Assembly: GCA_023375675.1 (NCBI GenBank)
Contig: JALQBC010000005.1
Span: forward strand, 1,240,001-1,304,000
Source of the DNA: Cytospora piceicola
Lineage: Eukaryota > Ascomycota > Sordariomycetes > Diaporthales > Cytosporaceae
DNA length: 64,000 bases
Reading direction: 5' to 3'
Shown here: positions 54,013 to 64,000 of the stretch, piece after piece
How the letters are laid out: every line of letters begins with the position of its first letter
Position numbering within the stretch: position 1 is the stretch's first letter
Made by a program: the position numbers and the translations under genes
The notes under the pieces: generated by a model
Told to the model about the DNA's origin: nothing
Seen by the model: the letters and a program-made list of their open reading frames with translations, nothing else
Databases searched by the model: none

Positions 54013-55932
54013 TCTGGCTGCGATAGCATGGAGCAGGATCCGGTCGTAATTAGGTTGCTGCTATGTGCTCAGGGGGCTTTGAAACTGGAGCTGCTATCTG
54101 CAGGAATCCATCCAGATATGCCATGACAGAAAGAGGACCTATGTCTTTATTATTGTAGTTTTCGATCTTGAAGCCAAGATGTTGTTGAGTGGGTTTTTGA
54201 TTTTGTTTTATAGGAAGTTACGACCCAAAGAGCCTTCCAGTTTCCAATCCTCATCAGGGAGCGACTCCCTCTTCTGTCACAGCCACTTGGGACATTGGAA
54301 GAAACCATGATTACAACTGAAACACATGTGCACCTGGGCACTTTTCATAGACCTCATAAGTACTATCTAGGTAGGTATCTATCTAGGTAGGTTCCGGGTC
54401 CTGAATTGAAAGTTCACCTGGTCAGTCCCTCAAGGGAAGGACTCAACAGCCAGGTTCAGTTGATTGGGTTGTCAAGTACCAAAGAGTATATTCCTCAAGA
54501 TCAAGTTTGGGGTTCCAGATTTAGATACCTAGGCAGACTTCAATGTTGGACAGTTCATTGTCAAAGACTGGACTTGCTATTAAGGGCTGGCAACAGACCA
54601 GGGCTTTGCATGCTGAAGCAATCACTGCTGCGCCTGCCTGTATGCACATGTGTCCAGATGGGTCAATCTCTCACTTTCGTAATCATCATGGCTTGATGGG
54701 GCTTAGGTGTTGGTGTTTAATAATAAACGGTGCCCAGGTGAGCGGGGAGCGGCAACTGCGCCGAATGCTTATTAGCCAGGGGGGAAATATTAATATCTAC
54801 TTGACTTATGTACCTGTAATCATCCTGAAGTCCTGCTACTCCAGCTTCAGAAGAACGGTCTATTGTTGTATTTTGGACCAAATCTAAGCCCATAAACATG
54901 CCCATCAGCACATGGAAGATGAGTTTGGATTCGGGCATTCTCTGAGGTCGGTAGATAGGTGCTTGATACCCAGGTACCTAGGTATCTCCAAATAAAAATA
55001 CAGCAACCTTCCGGGTGATTGGTGATTACTGTTATAGCATCAACGCACGGACCCAATACCCACTAACAGATGCCTACAGTACTGGTACTATGAGGCCTGT
55101 CTGCCCCCTGCAGGACTCGGAAGGGAAGGGAACACGAGCTACCTAGGCAACTGGGTAAGTTTTATTCTACTGTGTATGTCCAGTGCCGGGCAGTACGGCG
55201 TACCCTTGTACCTTCACTTTCGTCAACTCGTTCCCTTTCAGGCTTCCTAATTCTACCACATCGAGCAGCGACGCAATCAAATCTCCTCTGCTTCCACCCT
55301 TTACCAACAATCCCTGAATTCCTTAACAATAGACCTCAAAGGGACTACGGCTTCACGGCTTCTGACCGACCATTTCGGTTGATCAAAGAAACAGGTCCTG
55401 CATTAACTCATGGACGGGGCGCCGCACCACACGGGACACCGACACCAAGAGTGCTAAAGCAATTCATCCACCTTGTTCAGCCATTGTTGGTGAGCGGCAC
55501 CTACAACCCGCTGACCCGTACCCGCCCCTGCACGCACCTGGTCCAGCCCGACCACGCGTACGCCAGCTGCCCTGCTTTGAGTGTGAACATCGAATCCAAT
55601 CCTACCCTGCCGCCCTGCCTGCCCTGTCCTGCCCTGCCCCATACCCTATACGTCGCAGCATCCCTGATCCTGATGACCTTCTTCTATGGATGGTACATCT
55701 ACACCATTCTCGGTTCAATTTGAGGCTACGGTTGTGCTTGCGGTTGCGGCCACCATCCAAGCAGGGTCAAGTCTACCTCTAATTCTCTAGGAAGCCCAGC
55801 TTGCTGCCACCCAGCAGTACCGAGCATCGGCGCCTCTCCTCCTTGTCTCCGACCCCATCCGTCGACCACAGCCAAGGTGTCGGCTCTATCTTTAACCCGG
55901 TTCTTTCGATCAAACAGACCACACCAATTACC
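54013..55932. other. Long intergenic region and leader of the PDK1 gene
   Basis: About 1.9 kb. Several TACCTA/TAGGTA motif copies occur at 54365-54390, 54522-54531, 54975-54984 (exact TACCTAGGTA) and 55139-55147. The frame at 55172-55723 has no bias. The last 150 bp are the leader of the kinase gene. Confidence 0.5.
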
Positions 55933-58594
55933 ATGAATGGCGACTTAAGCCTGTCCAGGGCCCTGGGCGGCCTGCGGATTGCCAACCTTTCAGATGATTC
56001 TGACAGTGAGCCCGATCACTCACCAGACCAGTCTGTCGACCCAGACCATCTCCAAGATGCCCCTTCAACCTCCCAACCCCTAGACGAGCCGCATGATCCG
56101 TCGAGATATCTACCTCGAACTCCCCTCCAAGGACTCTCCGCCGATCCTACCGACAGTCAGCCACAACACAGCCCTGCAGGCCAACCGAATCCAGAACCGG
56201 CTACTACCTACGATCATACACGATTGACCATAAGTCGCCCCCCAGATTTGTTCGTCGACCAACAACGACTTCCACGCCAACATTCTATACGCCAAGCTCC
56301 GTCAATGGATGGCCAGGAGCAAGCTTCATATGCGTCGTCGCGGCCACTGTCTGGTGTCTTTTCTAACACCCCAGCCGTGTCGCAAGATGCCGAAGCAGGA
56401 CCAAGCTCATACAGCACGACTTTGAGGCCAGAAGGATCACGAGCCTCCATGTTCAACCTCCCGACGAGGGCCAATTCGAGATCGACACGCGGTAACTATC
56501 CTACTCCGGGCCCCATGCCCCAGCGAGCACCGAGCCATCGAGAGCCACGAACATACAATGCAGAAAGGGGTCCAGCCATGCAGCCTGGCGCCGGCGCAGC
56601 ATTGCCTCCGAGAAGCAGTTCTAAGGGACATGGGGGCAGCTACGCCTCGATACCAGGTGTGCCGATGGCCCCTCAACCGGCAGGCAACACTACCTTCGGA
56701 TCAGAGATGCCTCCGCCAGGCAATCGCGAGGAATGGCAAGAAAGGGGTGCGGCGGTCAGCCTGAGGAGAGAAGTGGATCCAAGCGGCAACACGGTTTTGC
56801 GATCCGTCAAGAAGGGCGTTCGTGACTTTTCCTTTGGTAAGGTGCTGGGCGAAGGTTCGTACAGCACCGTTTACCTGGCTACCGACCGGCAGTCACTCAA
56901 GGAGTACGCCATCAAGGTCCTAGAGAAGAAACACATCATCAAGGAGAAGAAGATCAAATACGTTAATATCGAGAAGAACACCTTGAATCGGTTGACGGAC
57001 CATCCCGGCATCGTTCGACTGTACTACACCTTCCAGGACGAAACATCACTTTACTATGTCCTTGATCTATGCAATGGAGGAGAGTTGCTGGGCGTATTGA
57101 AGAAGACGCAATCCTTTGACGAGGAGTGCACGAGATTCTATGGCGCACAAATCCTCGATGCCATCGAGTACATGCACTCGAGGGGTGTTATCCACCGTGA
57201 CCTCAAGCCAGAGAACGTACTGTTGGATGACAACATGCACGTCAAGATAACCGACTTTGGGACTGCAAAGCTGCTACCGGACCCGAGGGACCCAAGGCCA
57301 CCACCTACTGAAGATGCGAAAGCGGCCGACGAAAGCTCGAGGGCAGCGTCATTTGTTGGCACAGCCGAATACGTCAGCCCAGAGCTCCTCACGGACAAGA
57401 CTGCTGGTAAGGCGAGCGACATCTGGGCATTCGGCTGCATAATATACCAGCTTCTTGTTGGTCGGCCCCCATTCAAAGGTGGCACAGAGTACTTGACCTT
57501 CCAGAAGATCGTGGGCTTGGAATACGACTTCCCTGCTGGGTTCCCACCAGCTGCACGCGACCTCGTCGAGCGGTGTCTGGTATTGGACCCTGCAATGAGG
57601 TTGACCATCGAGCACATCAAGAACCACGAATTCTTTGATGGCCACAAGTTCGGCAAGGGACTGTGGAGGACGAAAGCCCCTCGACTTCGGCCGTACATCG
57701 CACCAGCACAAGAACCTCATATTATCCAGTTGAATGGTGCTTCTTCCAGTTCCCAGAATTTGACAGCTAGAGCACCACAGTCGCAGAACGGGGCCAGCAA
57801 CCGGCCCGCGAGGATCATTACCGAGTTGCCTCCGCCGACCCAGTTGGATATCGAATGGTCACCAGTGCTCACAAGGTCAAACGAGAGGATATTGAAACTT
57901 GGCGACTTGTTGGTCATTTCCTCACCAATACCAAACAGCCCTCACGGAAGGGGCGAACACGGCCAGCACAATAAGTTTTCACGTTTCTTCGGCGGAAGTA
58001 CAATGAAGAAGAAGCAAAGGCTGGTCATGGTCACATCCAGTGGTCGAGTTATGCTAGCTCCGGCCGGCGGCGAAGAAAAGAAGGCCAAGCAAGAGATATC
58101 GCTTCTCACGCCTGATTGCACATGGCGCACCCAGATTGATGTGAAGGGCCAGGTCGTCTGGTGCATTGATGCGGTAAGCTTTGCCACCCCTTCCCGGATC
58201 TGACCTCTTGACAGACGTCCCCGTTCTAATAACAATATAGAACGGCATCCATTATCAGTTCGAAGCGCCGAAATCTTCACAATACGACGCCGGGACGGTA
58301 GACGAGTGGGTCGAGGCCCTGGAACGAGCAAAGGACTTGGGTCTATCTCAGGATTTAGCCGGCTCGTTTAATGGCGATAACGGCTTCGGAGACATGCCGG
58401 CCTCAATGTCGCACAGCCCAGCCAGCACGCTTTCACGACAGGTCCCATATCCGGAGGGGGGGTTCAGCATCAGCGACAGAGCCGGGCGGAACAATTTGAC
58501 TAAGAGTCAAGCTAGTCTGGAAGAGCAGCAGCAGAAGAAGCATCGCTTCAGCAAGAGGTCGTCCAAAAACGGACTGGGTACCGCGGCGTTCTAG
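55933..58594 (+). CDS. PDK1-type AGC protein kinase (Pkh1/Pkh2 family)
   Basis: Exons 55933-58173 and 58241-58594 (intron GTAAGC..ATATAG, 67 bp) give 864 residues. PDK1/Pkh kinases sense sphingolipids or phosphoinositides at the membrane and phosphorylate the activation loop of Ypk, Pkc1 and Sch9-type kinases. The kinase domain is about 297-590: FGKVLGEGSYSTVY, YAIKVLEKKHI (catalytic Lys), VIHRDLKPENVLLD, ITDFGTAKLL and the PDK1-type activation loop SFVGTAEYVSPELL, with an 18-residue Pro/Asp/Ala-rich insert before it. APE, DIWAFGCIIYQLLVG and a terminal HEFF block follow. A PH-like domain lies at about 640-790 (NERILKLGDLLVIS, KQRLVMVTSSGRVML, YQFEAPKSSQYD, VDEWVEALERAK); the splice falls inside it. 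The N-terminal 290 residues are disordered. The frame is open upstream of 55933, but this is its first ATG, in the context ACCATGAATGG. Confidence 0.93.
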
Positions 58595-58947
58595 ATACCC
58601 TACCTGAATTTCGTCACCTCGTATCAATCCACTACACATCCCACACGAACCCCCTTACTTCCCTCGAGACCCTTCCACACCTCAATACAATGTTCAACAT
58701 CCGTTTCATATACTCCGCGCACGAGGGACAGGAGGGGCAAACGGGACATTCTGGCATTTTCCGGCGCAATAGGGTTCAGGAAGGGTGGTTGCACGTGTTC
58801 ATCTGTTTTGTTTCGAGCAAGCAAACCACCCTAGGAAAGACCGGGGGTCATGAGCAGAGAACCTTCCGTTTCACCGTTAAAGGAGCCCCATCAAAATTTT
58901 ATCAATAAGCAAGCTTTTCTGGCAAGAATCGTTGAGGCACACACACG

Positions 58948-58993
<46 letters not shown>

Positions 58994-59957
58994 ATACATA
59001 CCATTCCTTTTGTTTGGGACGGGGGGGGGAGGGTTGGAACCATCTGGGCAGCAGTGAACGGAAGGGTGTCATTTGTATTGTACTTATAAACACCAAAGCT
59101 TTTTTAATTGGCATCTGTTGAGCGTTGCGCTTGCAGGCTGACTGGACGAGGGGAAGGGGGAAGAAGGGAAGACGTGGGGGGTGGACAGGGATACAAAGGC
59201 AGGCAGAGTTGAGAACTGAAGAGTAAGACAAGACATAGTCTGCTGCTATGCGTCCATCTGCGAGTTGTGACTGAGTTGTGACAGTTCCCAGGTGTTACCT
59301 GCCTCACTGAGCCTGGCTCTCTACATCGCTATCATACATGATTGCCCAGGTGACTACCTAGGTATGTACACAGGCGCAGGCTGTCGTGGAGGATTGGCTT
59401 TTCTTGCCTCCAACGGGAAGCTCTGAGAGCGGACAGGCACGATGATAGTATTGCAATCTTCATATTGGTAGTGACAGGGCGACAGACCGCATTATTGGGT
59501 CGGCAGCGGTGAGTTTGCTGCACACGGTGATACCTACCTGCCTAAGTACCTACCTAGGTGGATAATAGATCATATTCTCAGCTCCGGGGTACACAACTAG
59601 TGCCACACTCGAGCAGTCGTGTGCACGGGCCAGGCCACAGGTCTTTTCCAACCAGCCCTGCCAGCCTATTGCCTGCCGCCTGCCTGCCGCCTGCCTGCCG
59701 CTTGCCCGCCTACTCAGGTAGACATGGTCAATCTAAACTGACTAGTAATCTAATCACCGGTGCTTGCAACACACTCCACAATTCCCAAGACCTCAATCAT
59801 CCTCTGCCACGTCAAACGCGTATTTCGAGTCGCGACAGCAATTAGCAGGTCAAACTGTTTATCACCCGACCTATCGGAACGGAGTCTCATATTTTAAAAG
59901 AGAATTGATCGGGATAGAAAAGAAAGCGGGGCCGTAAACGGGGCCGATTGAACAAAG
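58595..59957. other. Intergenic with CA microsatellite
   Basis: About 1.36 kb. Besides the CA repeat it holds an exact TACCTAGGTA at 59355-59364, near copies at 59531-59560, and a GCCTGCC-type array at 59660-59705. No gene seen. Confidence 0.5.
58938..58991. repeat. CA/CG dinucleotide microsatellite
   Basis: ACACACACGCGCGCGCACAC followed by an uninterrupted run of about 17 CA units; potential Z-DNA-forming alternation of purine and pyrimidine. Confidence 0.9.
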
Positions 59958-61824
59958 ATGCAGCCGCAATATCGTCCGTTCCCACAAAATGGGCCCCAGA
60001 GGACGCCGCATGCTCCTGCTCCACGTCGTGGAGGTATCGGTACGTCAATACGTACTCGAATTCGATTTTTGAGTTCAAATATTCGATTAGATACATCACT
60101 CGGACATCCCAGTCGCACCTTCACCACCAGCCCCCCCCCCCTGTTCTACCGATACACTGCTTCCCTTGTGGCCTTTGTGTGTGTCGGCTGGTTGTTGGTC
60201 ACCCAGACCACAGCGCACAACGGCATCCTCCCTCTCCCTCCTCAATCCGTGCGACCCGACATCTTCGCGCCCCAGCAGTAGCAGGAGCTCCAACTAGTCA
60301 TTCACCATGTCTAACCGTCGCGCTTCGCAAACCCCTACAGGGCCCATGATGCACCACAACCAGGGCCTCCACCACCCTCCCGCCGTGCCGCTCAACCAGG
60401 CCCAGCTGGCCGAGAAGCAGCAGCAGCAGCAGGCCGCCATCGAGCGCGCCAAGCTGCGCGCCCGCAAGCCCACCGACAAGACCATGCCCGACGGCGTCGA
60501 GGACTGTATCATGAGCGACGGCGTACAGCGCTACAAGGACCTGCGCGACTTCGAGAGGAGGCTCGACGCGACTACCACGCGGAAGAGGCTGGACATCGTG
60601 GACTCCGTTAGCAGGAACGCCAAGCGGTACAAGACCATGCGCATCTGGATCACAAACACTGTCGAGGACCAGATCTGGCAGGGAAACGGGATCAACACGG
60701 ACAGCTTCGACTTTTCGACGACTGCGGAGTCGAGCTTCCGGGTGAAGATCCGGGGAGAGCTGTTGGACGACGACGACGGGGAGTACAGGAAGGATGACGA
60801 GGCCGAGGGCGGTCAGGGTGAAAAGATGGACACAGACGCGCCGGCTGAGAAGGCTAAGACCCCTGCCGCGAAGGCGCCGCCAAAACCTCGACTCTCCCAC
60901 TTCTTCAAGCACATGACAGTGGAGTTCGACCGCAGCAAAATGCGCAACGGCGCCGAACAGAGCGTGGAGTGGACCAAGCCCGATAGGATAGCGAATTCTG
61001 CCAACCCTCCGGCTGCTGCCGATTTCGACGAGTTGACGTTCAAGAGGAATGGGGATGAGACCATGAACATCGCCATCAACCTCTTCAGGGACGAGAACCC
61101 CGAGAGGTATGAGTTGAGCCCTGCGCTGGCGGATATAGTCGATATGGAAGCGGCTACGCGCGCCGAGGTTCAGATGGGCATGTGGGAGTACATCAAGCTC
61201 ATGGGCCTGCAAGAAGATGAGGAAAAGCGGAACTTCCGCTGCGATGAGCTGCTGAAGAAGGTATGGTCGTGGCGCCCACATTGCCACTACTGCAGATTAC
61301 TGACGTGCTTGCTGTAGGTCGTTGGCAGAGATGCGGGCTCCATCCCAGCACTGTTGGAATACATCGGGCCTCACCTCCGGCCCCTCCCACCCGTCAAGCT
61401 CGCCTACACCGTCCGCGTCGACGAGGAATTCCACAAGGACCCTCAGCCCACCGTGTACGATGTGCGCGTCGCGGTCGGCGACACGCTCCAGGCGCGCCTG
61501 ATGCAGTTCTTCCAGGACCCCCAGTACGTCAACATGCTGAACCAGGTCAAGGGGCTGGACGACCAGCTCGCGGTCATGATCCAGGCCATCGCCGACTCCA
61601 AGGCCAAGCACTCGTTCTTCGAGAGCCTCAGCAAGGACCCGGCCAACTTCGTGCGCAACTGGCTCAGCAGCCAGAAGCGCGACCTCGAGGTCATCATGGG
61701 CGAGGCGAGCCGCGGCGGCGGCGAGGACGCGGCGGGCGACGAGTGGCGCAAGAGCGGCAAGAACAGCGTCTGGGCGACGCAGAACGCCCGGGAGTCGGTG
61801 CAGTTCATGTTCACCCGGCGCTAG
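59958..61824 (+). CDS. SWI/SNF-RSC complex subunit with SWIB domain (Snf12/Rsc6, BAF60 family)
   Basis: Exons 59958-60033, 60341-61260 and 61318-61824 give 500 residues. BAF60-family proteins are core subunits of SWI/SNF and RSC nucleosome remodellers. Exon 1 reads MQPQYRPFPQNGPQRTPHA, a Gln/Pro start usual in fungal orthologues; the 307-bp intron (GTATCG..CTACAG) joins RRGG to PMMHHNQG. An alternative start at 60307 (MSNRRASQT) reads in frame through the acceptor. RARKPTDKTMPDGVEDCIM and KRLDIVDSV, then KTMRIWITNTVEDQIW are family hallmarks. The SWIB/MDM2 domain is about 280-355 (RYELSPALADIVDM, MGMWEYIKLMGLQEDEEKRN, FRCDELLKKVV), interrupted by the 57-bp second intron. The C-terminal part (FVRNWLSSQKRDLEVIM, then WATQNARESVQFMF) is conserved. 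An acidic, Lys/Ala-rich loop (about 165-200) is lineage-specific. Confidence 0.9.
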
Positions 61825-63011
61825 GGGGCAGGCTATGGACTGGACAACCGGGGGCTTGGCAGTATGCCTGATGGTAGGGCGGGAGAGGACGGCTCGGAGG
61901 AGAATGTGGGGTGGGCGCTTGACGAGGCCGCGAGGGCGAGGGCGATGAGTGAGGGTGATGACTCCGCTGGGCCGGCGTAATGACGGGCCGAAGACCAAAT
62001 GCGTCAAGCGAGTGTGGGAGGCTGGCTGGTGGCTGGTCTTGGGGTTTGAACATGAGGTTTGCGGGCTTCTGGAAGAGGAGGGAGGTGCGGCGGTGGAGTG
62101 CTTGCATATGCTTCGTCTCGCGAGAGTTCATGCCTGTTTCCTTGGTCGAACGGTAAAAATAAAGGAATTAGGAGGGGAGAGGCGGAGTTTGGCAGCTGGC
62201 GTATCATGGATTGGTGCCTTGAACATCTACGGATGGGTTTTCTTGACATAGTTACAGGTCTACTTGTACTAATGCGGCACATTGTTATATTCCTTTGCAA
62301 CTTTCCTTCCGCTTGGTGTCTAATTGCAGTCAGGTTGAGGCGGGGGAAGACACCACCGTTTGCAACGTGGCTAGGGAGGTGGGCGTCGCCTTCCATCTCT
62401 GGTTGTGTTGATAAAGAGAGCTTGTTACTCTTCCTGCGTGCTACTCCTTTTGCCTGTTGCATTGAATTGTTTCATGGCCGTCGCCTCGAACAGATCATAA
62501 CACCCGTGGCCCGACATCACTGATCACGGCTGACGAGGTGTTTGTGTAGGGCACCTTCTTTTACTTGACCGTCCCATCGCATCTAAATCTACTGGTTGAT
62601 GTTACGTTCTTCTCAGATTTGGGACGCCCCTCAGCCTGAACATCATGATGGACCGCAAAAGGAGCAGCGTCTTGTGCTTAAAAGTGTTTTAAAGGTTTTT
62701 TACTTGTTTCGTTACGTCGGCCCATCGTCTGGACCTCCCATCATGTCTAGACGTGCTGCCAGATCCAACCATACACACCACCCCATTGCCCAATATCCTA
62801 TCTGGGCACATAGATCTGTGGTCGGCAGCACGCAGAGCTTCATTATCATTCTCCCGTCGTCCCACGACGCCTTCCCAGGTCCGTCACTAGGAGGAGCAGT
62901 CGCGGCCAACGACGACATTACAACGGCAATACCGTTCAGATTACGACCTCCCACCAACGCCGAAGCCCCACAGCTCGGCCGCACGGTCCCATATCCTCAC
63001 TTCAACACGCT
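61825..63011. other. Intergenic between convergent genes
   Basis: About 1.2 kb between the stops of the SWIB and SUR7-like genes. The open plus-strand frame from 62596 into 63.4 kb is mostly the mirror of the minus-strand gene. Nothing else seen. Confidence 0.45.
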
Positions 63012-64000
63012 TCAGACGCTCGATGACGTGTTGAACGAGCCGTGCTTCTCGTCCTGGGGACCCCTGGCCCTCTTGTTCCGCCTGCCACGGCCACAGCAGC
63101 AGTCGACGGACCACCAGACGACGCAGATCAGCATGGCGGCGGTGGCGCCCCACGTCAGGCCCAGGAACTTCCTCCCCGCGGCGGCCTCGATGCCGACCTC
63201 CTCGCCGTACTTGTCGACGGCGGCCTCGCCGACGAAGGCGACGGCGGTGGCCAGGGCGCTCGCGGCCGCGGTGAGCAGGAAGGCGAGCAGGGCGAGCAGG
63301 GCGTTGCCGCAGGCGGAGAGCCGGCCCGAGAGGAAGGCGGCGAGGGCGGAGGCGAGGGCGGCCAGGCCGATGAGGCCGGCGGCGACGCAGTAGATGACGA
63401 AGGCGGCGCGCTGCACGATGTGCACGTACTTGAGGCCCTGGTCGACCTGGTCGGGCCAGTCGAGGTCGGCCGAGGCGTCGAGCCAGCTGTTGCCCGAGGC
63501 GTTGAGGTCGCGCTGGAGGGCGGCGCGCGGGTCGAACTGGAAGTCGGCGCTGCGCGGGCTGCAGTAGGTGAAGTTGCGCGAGATGGAGCCGAGCTTCAGG
63601 GTGGCGTTGGGGACGGGGCCGGGCTCGTAGTAGCCCTCGCAGTAGGTCATGAGGTTGGCGCTGTAGAAGTCGTGGATGCCGAGGCGGCGGACGAGGACGT
63701 TGAGGAGCTCCTCGGCGTCGTTCTGGATCGATTCGGGGATCAGGTCGAGGATGGCGGTCAGCTCCGGATGGCTGGTGATGTAGTCGCTGCTGAGGAGGTT
63801 GTCTCCAATCTGGGATGTGTTCACCTGAGGATCGGACGGGTTAGCAGATGCGGTGGGAGAGAGAAACGGCGAAAAGGGGTTGGGTTTGACAGAGACTTAC
63901 AGTGATGATGGAGGTGTCTGGCAGGAACGACTTTTTAGATCCTGCGAATAAGCACAGTAATGTGAGGACAAGAGCCCCAATGCTCAGGAGGACGGGCCCG
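63012..64000 (-). CDS. SUR7/PalI-like four-TM plasma membrane protein (5' end outside the window)
   Basis: Exons 63901 to beyond 64000 and 63012-63824 (intron GTAAGT..CTCAG, 76 bp, phase 0). About 304 residues are visible. The first membrane segment (VLLSIGALVLTLLCLFAG) is on the upstream exon, followed by an extracellular loop of about 145 residues with several N-x-S/T sites (NTS, NAT, NFT) and the Cys pair in MTYCEGYY and FTYCSPRS, as in SUR7/PalI and claudin-like fungal proteins. Three more membrane segments follow (RAAFVIYCVAAGLIGLAALA, LLALLAFLLTAAASAL, ATAAMLICVVWWSVDCCC), then a short basic tail (GRGRRNKRARG). Family members act in eisosomes, cell-wall stress or ambient pH signalling; which of these applies cannot be told. 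The initiator codon lies to the right of the window. Confidence 0.75.

Noticed and set aside
55172..55723. A 183-codon plus-strand gene upstream of the PDK1-type kinase
   Set aside because: No bias, domain or splice support; the sequence is Pro/Cys-rich repeat-like (TGCC units) and lies in the leader region.
62596..63393. A 265-codon plus-strand gene
   Set aside because: Its second half is antisense to the SUR7/PalI-like gene, which has clear membrane segments and a supported splice; the first half has no codon bias.

Overview
The window is nuclear DNA of a filamentous ascomycete, most likely a Sordariomycete. The evidence is short (about 50-100 bp) GT..AG introns with CTRAC-type branch points, GC-rich third codon positions, intergenic stretches of 1-2 kb with pyrimidine-rich leaders, and a Pezizomycotina-type gene set (Pho23/ING-like protein, Dsc E3 ligase subunit, YEN1, Arp10, SUR7/PalI). 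No bacterial features, CRISPR arrays, intact transposons or biosynthetic gene cluster were seen.

Layout from left to right: a Y-family polymerase gene (POLI type) with in-frame stops running off the left edge; a class-C beta-lactamase-like hydrolase; a disordered nuclear-type protein; a compact RNA polymerase III-type ncRNA locus at about 8.4-8.6 kb; an F-box/LRR protein (12.5-14.5 kb); an ING-family PHD-finger protein (15.6-17.9 kb); a divergent ER pair, cis-prenyltransferase and Dsc2-like rhomboid pseudoprotease (18.7-21.3 kb); a small conserved protein with a premature TAG (22-22.9 kb); a KHDC4/BLOM7-like KH-domain splicing protein (23.6-25.7 kb); a small basic ORF; an SDR followed by a broken HET-domain gene (30-31.7 kb); ribosomal protein L26 (32.7-33.3 kb); a small basic protein; a 928-aa protein with an N-terminal eIF4E-binding motif (36-38.9 kb); Arp10 (40.3-42.2 kb) divergent from YEN1/GEN1 (42.6-45.3 kb); a BTB protein (45.9-47.7 kb); two conserved proteins of unknown function (49.5-50.5 and 52.6-54.0 kb); PDK1/Pkh kinase (55.9-58.6 kb); the SWI/SNF-RSC SWIB subunit Snf12/Rsc6 (60-61.8 kb); and a four-TM SUR7/PalI-like protein that runs off the right edge.

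Most genes are single-copy housekeeping functions (DNA repair, chromatin, translation, ER quality control, kinase signalling, dynactin) without operon-like coupling; the only evident shared control regions are two divergent promoters (19915-20443 and 42162-42613). Exon joins were worked out by hand from splice signals and frame; every multi-exon model given sums to an intact frame.

The observations most worth following are the Pol III-type ncRNA locus with strong stem-loops, three genes carrying in-frame stops followed or surrounded by conserved-looking coding sequence, an eIF4E-binding motif recovered on a short upstream exon, and five exact copies of the palindrome TACCTAGGTA in intergenic DNA.
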